Source: Phalacrocorax aristotelis | Taxonomy: Eukaryota > Chordata > Aves > Suliformes > Phalacrocoracidae | Assembly: GCF_949628215.1 (NCBI RefSeq) | Contig: NC_134283.1 | Span: 12,585,638 to 12,649,637 of the forward strand | Reading direction: 5' to 3' | DNA: 64,000 bases | Shown here: positions 37,001-46,000 of the stretch, piece by piece | Layout of the letters: the number at the start of each line of letters is the position of its first letter | Numbering within the stretch: position 1 is the stretch's first letter | Position numbers and translations under genes: made by a program | Notes under the pieces: generated by a model | The model's database searches: none | Seen by the model: the letters and a program-made list of their open reading frames with translations, nothing else | What the model was told of the DNA's origin: nothing

Positions 37001-40000
37001 GGAGGGTTTGAGAACAGGTGAACACTGAAGTCTTGATGAAGCAGCAGGAAGTAATTTATCATTTAGTTCACTGCTATACTTGGTGAACTTTCTAGCCTGT
37101 GGGCAGCTGATGCCAGGAGGCAGCTGTATAGCATCCCTAGATATTCACAAGTGTACATTTGTGAAATCTTACTTGTCTACATATGCAAATTTATTAGGAC
37201 ATCGAACCTTTGGACTCTATAAAGGAGGACTTGCTTTTTATGCCAGGTACGTTACCTCTTGGAATTGATGGAAGAAGACTTAGAAGATGAGGACGACACA
37301 GTCAGTACATCAAAAACAGAATTCTGCCATCCGTTATGCCAGTGTTCAAAATGTGGGCCAGCACAAAAGGTTGGAATATTCATTCTGTAAAAATAATAAT
37401 TTATATTTTTGTAATGTAACTTTTAGCTCTAGGGAAGTAGCATTCATGTTGCCCAACACCTCTGTATCTCTGTTGAAAAAACAAATATATAGAGATCTTA
37501 ACATAGTTCATCTGATGTAACAAAATTGTTCTCTTTTTAATTGAACTGTAGAAAATTTTGGATACAGGAACAGTATTCAAAGACTTGCTCAATATCTAAT
37601 GGAATGCAGAAACTTTGCAGTTTTCTTTTAGAATATGTGGACTGCTGTCATTAAGGTTTGGACAACTTTGAATAAATGGGAAAAATCTTTTTCTAAACCT
37701 CAGTTTCTCCGGGTTCTCATTTATAGTTTACATTGCTAACTGTCACAGACTATCTACTTATCTGTTAGTAATCAGTTTAGCAAGGAATACCTGCTAATCC
37801 TATAATCAATCTAATGCTGATAAAGTCTTTTAATTGCATGACATCTTTTATACAAGCTATATCTAAAACCTCTTCAGAGATTAAATTGCAAAGTCTTCCT
37901 TATCAATTGCGAAGACCTCTTTTTCCCGTATTTTTCACAGGCTGCAGAGGAGAATTAGGCTTTACAATACACTTGTTTTTGTTTGGTTTGGTTTTTTGTT
38001 TTAATTTAAATAAGGAATGATTCCAGCTTCTTGGAAGTAGAAAACCAATTACTTGCCTTTCAGGAAGAAAACTTATTACTATATCTGAAGGTATACATAG
38101 CAGCAAGTCATTGCAAAATAAACCAAAGTATAAATTTTCAGCGTATTGGCTACTTTAAGGTAATGGTATCCATATCACTTAACTGAGAAAATGTGAGATG
38201 CCTTAACACTTAACTTCTTCTAAATTTGTCACTGCTACTGTATGTTTATTTTGTGCAGGCTAAGAGTATGCTAGTTGGCCTTAAAAGCTTCACCATCGCA
38301 CCATTCTCTGGTAACATGTGTCCATGTACCCCAAGTACAGAGATCATGTGCTAAAGATGCCAGAGCCTGAGACCATAAAGTTCATTTTATTGATAACAGG
38401 GGAAGGAATGGCATTTGATGTGGAATTTACTTGTATACTGAATGAAAAGTAGAAGGAACTTGTTAACTAGTCTTAACCACTGTGTTAGGTAGGCACACAT
38501 TTAAAAGCACACTGCGGATAGGTAGAATGACAGATTGTCTACCACTGTAAATGTTAGGCACCTACACAGTTTATGAGAGGAGTAATAAAGGATGTTCTGT
38601 ACTGCTGTGTAAGCTGTCTTCTAGGTGGTTTCATTATCTTGACTCCCCATGAGAGTCTCTTCTCCGGGCCAGTTTTACTTCCACATGAATAAAATGGATT
38701 TTAGTTTTTACCCCTATTACCTCAAGCTTCATGTAGCAGTTAAATAGGTGTGTAGCATCTGTCTCCAAGAGCATGAATGTCTGTATAAATGAAAGTAACT
38801 CATAATATTAACACTTACTCTCCATATGTATGAGCATCCTAACAGCTATATAAAAACTGTAAGTTTTACTTCTGTCTCAACCCGTGCTGCTTCAGCCTTT
38901 TTAAAATATCATTAATACTTTGCCTGGAATTTCTCTGTATGAAGCTGTCATGCTGGAAGAAAAGAGAGAAAAATGAACCTCATTGTCCTGTTGAAAAATA
39001 CTACTAAGCTGTTGTGGTTTACTAACTCTTTTCCTGAAGGTCTCAAATTAGGTTCTGTGGCAGAAGGAAGATTTTGTAATGTTCATCTACCTGTTTTGTA
39101 TATACCTAGTAGGTATTTGGCTGCTTTTTGGTTAACGGAAAGTAGCTTGATTAATTATATAGTTTTGTTGTGTATTTTCCTCAACAGAAATTTGCGAGGA
39201 TCTCAGCTAACGGACTTGGAATAAATGTGTCAAACCAAGACGGTTTTACCCCATTGCATATGGCTGCACTGCATGGGCACTCTGAACTTGTCTCTCTCTT
39301 GTTGAAACATGGAGCCAGTATCAGTGCCAAGAATGCAAAACACGCAGTTCCTCTTCATCTAGCCTGCCAGAAAGGTCACTTCCAGGTAACTGAGCCTCTT
39401 CATAAACACAAGCTATTTAACACTTAACCACCAACAGAAAGCTGTTTTGTGAAATTATCAACAAATTACCAAAAAGACTAAACTGGTAACAGTGAAAATA
39501 GTTTGGTGATTCTGGTTTTTCTTTCAGTGTCTAAAATCTCCAGATGTAAAAGGGATCTTTCAACTGAAACAGTTTCAGTAGGCACCATTTCTTTCTAAAT
39601 GACCTAAAATAATGGTTTAATGAAAGTGCTGCAAATAGCTACTGTTGTACATCAAACACTTTAAAAATACCTTGTGCAGCTGAATCTTCCTGTGTATTTT
39701 CTCTCCGTCCCTTCTATTCAACAAGGTTATGTGTACATGGGTTGATACAGTGGACTTTGTATCTTCAGCTGCCACAGTATTAAATATTTACTGTATCTTC
39801 AACTCATTTAAGGCGATTACGAGCCAAGTGGAGTTCTGGGGATAGGAGAAAGCCTCATCCCTGACTTCAAATCACAGAATCACAGGTTGGAAGGGACCTC
39901 AGGGATCATCTAGTCCAACCTTTCTAGGAAAAGCACAGTCTAGACAAGATGGCCCAGCACCCTGTCCAGACGACTTTTAAAGGTGTCCAACGTGGTCAAG

Positions 40001-43000
40001 TCAACCACTTCCCTGCGGAGATTATTCCAATGGTGACTGTCCTCACTGTGAAAAATTTTCCTCTCGTGTCCAATCGGAATCTCCCCAAGAGCAATTTGTG
40101 TCCGTTCCCCCTTGTCCTCTCCACGTGACTCCTTGTAAAAAGGGAGTCTCCATCTTCTTTGTAGCTACCCCTTAAATACTGGTACATGGTGATGAGATCC
40201 CCTCTGAGCCTCCTTTTCTCAAGGCTGAACAAACCCAGTTCTCCCAGCCTATCCTCATACGGCACGCTTCCCAGTCTTTTGATCATCTTGGTGGCCCTTC
40301 TCTGGACCCCTTCCAGCCTGTCCACATCCTTTTTGTACAGCGGGGACCAGAACTGAACACAGTACTCCAGGTGTGGCCTGACAAGTGCTGAGTAGAGTGG
40401 GATAATGACTTCTTTCTCTCTGGTGGTGTTGCCCTTTTTGATGCAACCCAGCATCCTGTTGGCCTGCTTGGCCACAGCAGCACACTGTTCACTCATGTTG
40501 AGCTTCCTGTCCACCAGGACCCCCAGGTCCCTTTCCACAGAGCTGCTCTCCAGCCAGGTGGATCCCAGTCTGTGCTGCACTCCTGGATTATGTTTTCCCA
40601 GGTGCATGACCTTACACTTGTCCTTGTTGAACTTCATAAGGTTCTTGCTGGCCCACTCCTCCAGCCTATCCAGATCTCCCTGCAGAGCAGCTCTCCCTTC
40701 CGGAGTGCCTACTTCCCCACTCAACTTGGTGTCATCAGCAAACTTCATCAGGCTACACTTGATCTCGTTATCCAGATCACTTATAAAGATATTGAATAAC
40801 ATTGGGCCCAGTATCGATCCCTGGGGGATTCCACTAGTGACAGGTTGCCAGTTTGAGAAAGAGCTATTTACCACCACCCTTTGGGTGTGGCCCGTCTGCC
40901 AGTTCCCCACCCACTGCACAGACCACTTCTCTAGGCCATAACACATCAATTTTCTCCAGGAGGAGACTGGGGGTGACTGTATCAAAGGCCTTGGAGAAGT
41001 CCAGGTAGACAATGTCCGCTGCCTGCCCCATGTTAACCAGGCCAGTCACTTTGTCATAGAAGGCCACCAGGTTTGTCAAGCACCATCTGCCTTTAGTGAA
41101 GCCATGTTGGCACTTCCGAATCACATGCGTCATTTGACTTGTGATGGCCCCCAGGAGGATTCATTCCATAACTTTCCCAGGGACTGAAGTAAGGCTGATG
41201 GGCCTAGAGTTACCCGGCTCGTCCCTTGAGCCCTTCTTGTAGATAGGGGTAACACTTGCCTTCCTCCAGTCCTCTGGGACATCCCCCGCTCTCCATGACT
41301 TCTCAAAGATTATGGAGAGCGGCCTTGCAATGATGTCAGCCAGCTCTCTCAACATCCTCGGGTGGATGTTGTCAGGGCCCATTGATTTGTAGGGGAAGTA
41401 TAAGCGGTGTGAAGGAGAAGCATGAGGTGGTATGGGGAGGATATCAATACAGGAGGGAGAGTAAATGAGATGGCAAAAATAATGACGGTGAGAAAGCAGT
41501 TGCAGACATGCAAATGGGAATATGCAGATAAGTGGGAAACTAGGGTTCTAAGAGTAAGGACCTGAGGACTGTAAGAGGAAAAAAATTGTGAGAATTTTGA
41601 AGATGATGGGGAGACAAAGCACTAGGGAAGCAAGAAGAAAGAATACAACTCAAACTTGTAGGTTAATGAAGGTTAGGTTATGGGGTATGTTCACGAACAT
41701 GAAGAACGCCTTCCAAGTATTCTGATGAGTTTGGGAAGTGGGGAAGGAGTTTGGAAGCACCACTGTTTGTGTGTGCGTTTGCTTTTGATGTTTTGTTAAG
41801 TTATTGATTATGTAAGTTTTTCACATACCTCGAGTTTTGTTTTCTGGCCTTTCTTTCAGTTGCTTAAAGTTTTTTTTCCAAGTCTGTGGTAAAATATGGA
41901 AATTAGTATGATAGGAGGGGATGCTTGTGGTTGTCATCTGTTTGGCAAAGATGAGACTTGTTTTCTCCATCCTTTTTCTTCCATTTCTTTTTCATTCTAG
42001 ATCTCAAAAAAAAAAAAAATTTAAAAAAAAAAGGAGGGGAGGATTTCACTGCATGATTATGGTTAGCTGGTATCTTAAAGAGTTGTTACTTCTTTCAATA
42101 GGTGGTAAAGTGTCTGATGGATTACAATGCTAAACAAAATAAAAAGGATATATACGGAAATACTCCTTTAATTTATGCATGCTTGAATGGTCAGTATGAG
42201 ACTACTGCCTTGTTGTTGCAGGTAAGATCACTGAAAACAGAATATTCAGAATAGTATTTCTTACATGATGTCTGCATTTATCTAGTACTCAGGATCAGTA
42301 CTTTTATTTACACATTTCTCTGTCAAAACTATCTGGGGAAAAAATAAGAGTATGATTTGCTATCTCACTCGTTTCAATCCCTTGCCTTCCCTTCATGTTT
42401 TTTTATTAGATAAATATTACTTTACTGTTGCACAGCTAGCTGTTTTAATGGAACTTTTCTGTGGCAGATGTTAGGTTTTCTTGCTTATGATTCTATTGCA
42501 TAGGGTTTTTTGAGTTTTTTGTGATTCTTTTTTCTTTTAATATCTCTTAAAACTTGGAATATGTAGTAGATACATGCAAAAATGAAATCCATTATATATG
42601 GCTATGAGAGAGGGGGAAATAATATGATCAGGTGGCCTACTGTTGAACTGGTGATTGCTAGCATATGCTTTCTGTGTTCGTATACAGCTACTAGGCTTCT
42701 GTGGCATTGTTCTCATTCATACATTGAAAATAAAAGGAGAGAAAAACAGAGGAGTAATGTGGTATCTCCATTCCATGCTACCCTGTCTTTATAACTTCAA
42801 TTTTATCTTGCTGTCCAGCATGGAGCTTCTGTTAACCTTTCTAATGCCAAAGGAAATACAGCACTGCACGAGGCCGTGATAGGAAAGAACGAAGCCCTGG
42901 TAGACTTGCTACTCCAGAATGGTGCACTGACACACATAAGGAACGAAAGGAACTGTACCCCTGCAGACTGTGCCGAGCCGGTGAGTGCAGAAAGCTCATT

Positions 43001-46000
43001 TCTAAGGTTAGATTTTCCTAAAGTTCCCTGTGCGTAATGTAGGAAAGAAAACAAATACAATTATTTGTCACAACAATATTTGCCAAGGCTTCTGTATTTA
43101 ACAATTATGCGTGATATAAAGACTTAAGGTGCCTGTTTATTGTACAACATACAATATGACACCAGTAGTATATGAGATCTGTTGCATTTCTAAAACAAGT
43201 TATTCTAGACAAAAAGGATGAGTCTAGAAAGAGTGAAAGCACATCCATGAATAAAAATGGCATTAAGATCTATGCTGGTAATGCCAGAGAGAGCAGAAGA
43301 AATGTTGAATGTAGAAAAATGAATGACTTTCACTAATCAGTTACACTGCTAGCAATCTTTCTTGTTCCACCCAGCATCTTCTTCTCTTTATGCCTTATGA
43401 TACCTTTTATGTTGTCATCAATAACTCTGACCTTCTGCTTTAGTAATAGCAAAAACATAATATGAAACCTTAAATTATAAATAATTATTTCACTCTTTAA
43501 ATTATTGGATTCACGGTCCCTATCTTTATTGGCTTAAACAGCCTCTGAGATGTAGTGTAATGACCACAAAATTCTGTTCTGAATCAATTTTAGTATGTGT
43601 ATTACCGTTTAAACTGAAATTAGCTTAGCCATAAACAACACAGGTTAAAGTAATAGGTCAAGACTACATCATCACTGCTCCGATACAGCGCAACTTGTGG
43701 AACGCTGATTTTGTCCCTGCCCAAATTGATACAATTTAAAGTTTGTGTTTATAATGAGGTATTTTTGTGTGCGTTACATTCATTTTGGCATCAATTAATT
43801 AACACATTCTGCATAGACTAGAATCCTAAATTGTACTGATGTTTTTCTTTTTCTTTAATAATGGTGAAAATGGGAAATTTAAAAATTAAGAATTCAAATA
43901 TCATTAAGTTGCTGGAAACAGCACCAAGCTATGTGCCTACATCAGCAGAGAGAGAAAAGGAATGTGAGCAGCATGCTACTATCAAGATAAGAAGAAAAGG
44001 TACATGTCATATTTCCACTGGTATGAATAAAAAGGGATTTAAGAATTCACGTGTGACTACATATAATTAAAGGACAGACAACTATTTTGCATATTTATTA
44101 CTGGTAACACCTAAAATACTATAACTAAATGCAGCAGACTTTGTGTTATATTCATGACGTGGCTGCAAACTCAGTTTTCACTTTTTTGGTGCGTGGGAGG
44201 GAGATTTTACATACAAAAACATTTGAAGTTAAGAAGCATGCCATATTTGAGATTATATAATTAGCCATGTAATAATTGTCCATTTCAGTGCAAAGTAAAA
44301 CAGATTAATTTAAATCACATCTAGTTGTCATTTAGTTTGCCCTAAAACAGGTTAGGGAGTGATCTTTCCATGGGTTACTGTCTCTCGTGTTATGGGACAG
44401 GAATAAGAGCTAACTGTCTAAACTGTTAAGCACTGTTTGCAAAAGAATGTCTTTCAGTAAATGGCCACATATAGTACAGTCTAAGCACATATGTTGAGAC
44501 ACATGGTACAGTTTGACAATACAGCTGAGCTGATGTAATGACTTACTGCCACTTGAAAGAGATGATGTTACTCACCGTCCATCCTCACCTCTTCCCTCTC
44601 GCCCTCAGCTTCTGGTCTTGCTTATCCACTACTTTCCTTATGCTGGTTCAGAAGTATTACAGATTGATTTTCAAGCTGATAGTGTTCACCAGCCTGGGGC
44701 GAGGGGTGTACCAAGTTTTGTGGTGAGCTAGACAACTCAGCATAGTAAAGGACCCGCTGCCATCAGCACCGTGGAAAGACGACAGTGAGGCTGCATGAGC
44801 AGGAATTAGGGAAGATGAGGAGTGGGAGTGCCCATTTCAGCATCCATGAATTTTAGTTAGGCTTTTCAAAATAACTCTTGCCTGCTTCCCTGGGAAACAC
44901 TGTGAATGTTTCATTAATACAAAACTAAAATTAATCACAGTATCCTGATGCCAAAGATTGATATAATCCTTTCAAATATTACACAGTACTAAAAGAACAA
45001 CAGAAGACATGAGTAGGTAGTATTAATGAAGAGGTGGTACAGCATCTGTGTGTTAGTTAATTCAGGCTTGTCAAAATTGGAATTAAGGGCCTCAAAGTCC
45101 AGAATTACATGGTCTCTTCAGAAGCTTGGCCAGTCATGCTAATCTGATGAATACCTACTCCTGTGACTTAAAATGCTTTAAAATCTCCAGAGATAAATTG
45201 CAACTCTGATTCAGGTTATTACTATTAGAGTTACTGTAAGATTTTAAATCTGATGTCAGTAGATACCACTTTTCATTCAGAACTGTGTTTTTTAATTCTT
45301 AAGCATGACTCAATTGTAATTTTAGCTGCCTGTTCTTTTAAACCCTAGTGGATTCTAAGCCATGTGAGAAAGCTGGTGATCCCATAAGCAGACAACTTCA
45401 ACTGGTCCAATCAATTAACAGATTTAACAAGTAAGCATAGAAGCTTCCTCAGAAGTAAGTTTATTGCTTCCCATAAGTGAACAAAAAGTACAACCTTTAA
45501 TAGAGCCCAAAAGTGGGTCAAGCATTGTTACACATCACATATGACTAATTCGACAGTAGATGTTAATCCTCCAAGGCACGCACATTCATATCACCAGACA
45601 GATGTTCTAGGCATGACATACTCACTGTGGTGACAGCAGTGATGTGCTGTGCAGTGGGAGGGAAGATCTGGCTGGCAGAGGAGCCCTTGCAAATGTATTT
45701 AAAATTGTTTTTGGCTAATACTTGGTGTACCGTAAGTTAAGAATTTCAAAGCCAGACCGTTTTAAAAATATTATCTTAGTGCTTCATGCAATGGTTAGTG
45801 TTTGCCTAGGATCTTTTTAAACGTTAATGTATATTCTGTAATAAAATACAGGGAATACTAGTAGGCTGTCATTTTGAGGTCAGGTAGTAGCCTTTCTATG
45901 TTAAGATAGTGCCACCTCGTGGGTTTTCTTTGGTTGGACGTTTGTGGAAAGATGTACATAGTTAAATTTAATTTCTTTAACATATTTTTTAGAGCAAAAC

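Noticed and set aside
39996..41012. A 338-codon frame with reverse-transcriptase motifs as a host gene
   Set aside because: It is the C-terminal half of a truncated CR1 ORF2 with a CR1 3' end and frame breaks upstream; antisense frames at 40405-40941 are its shadow.
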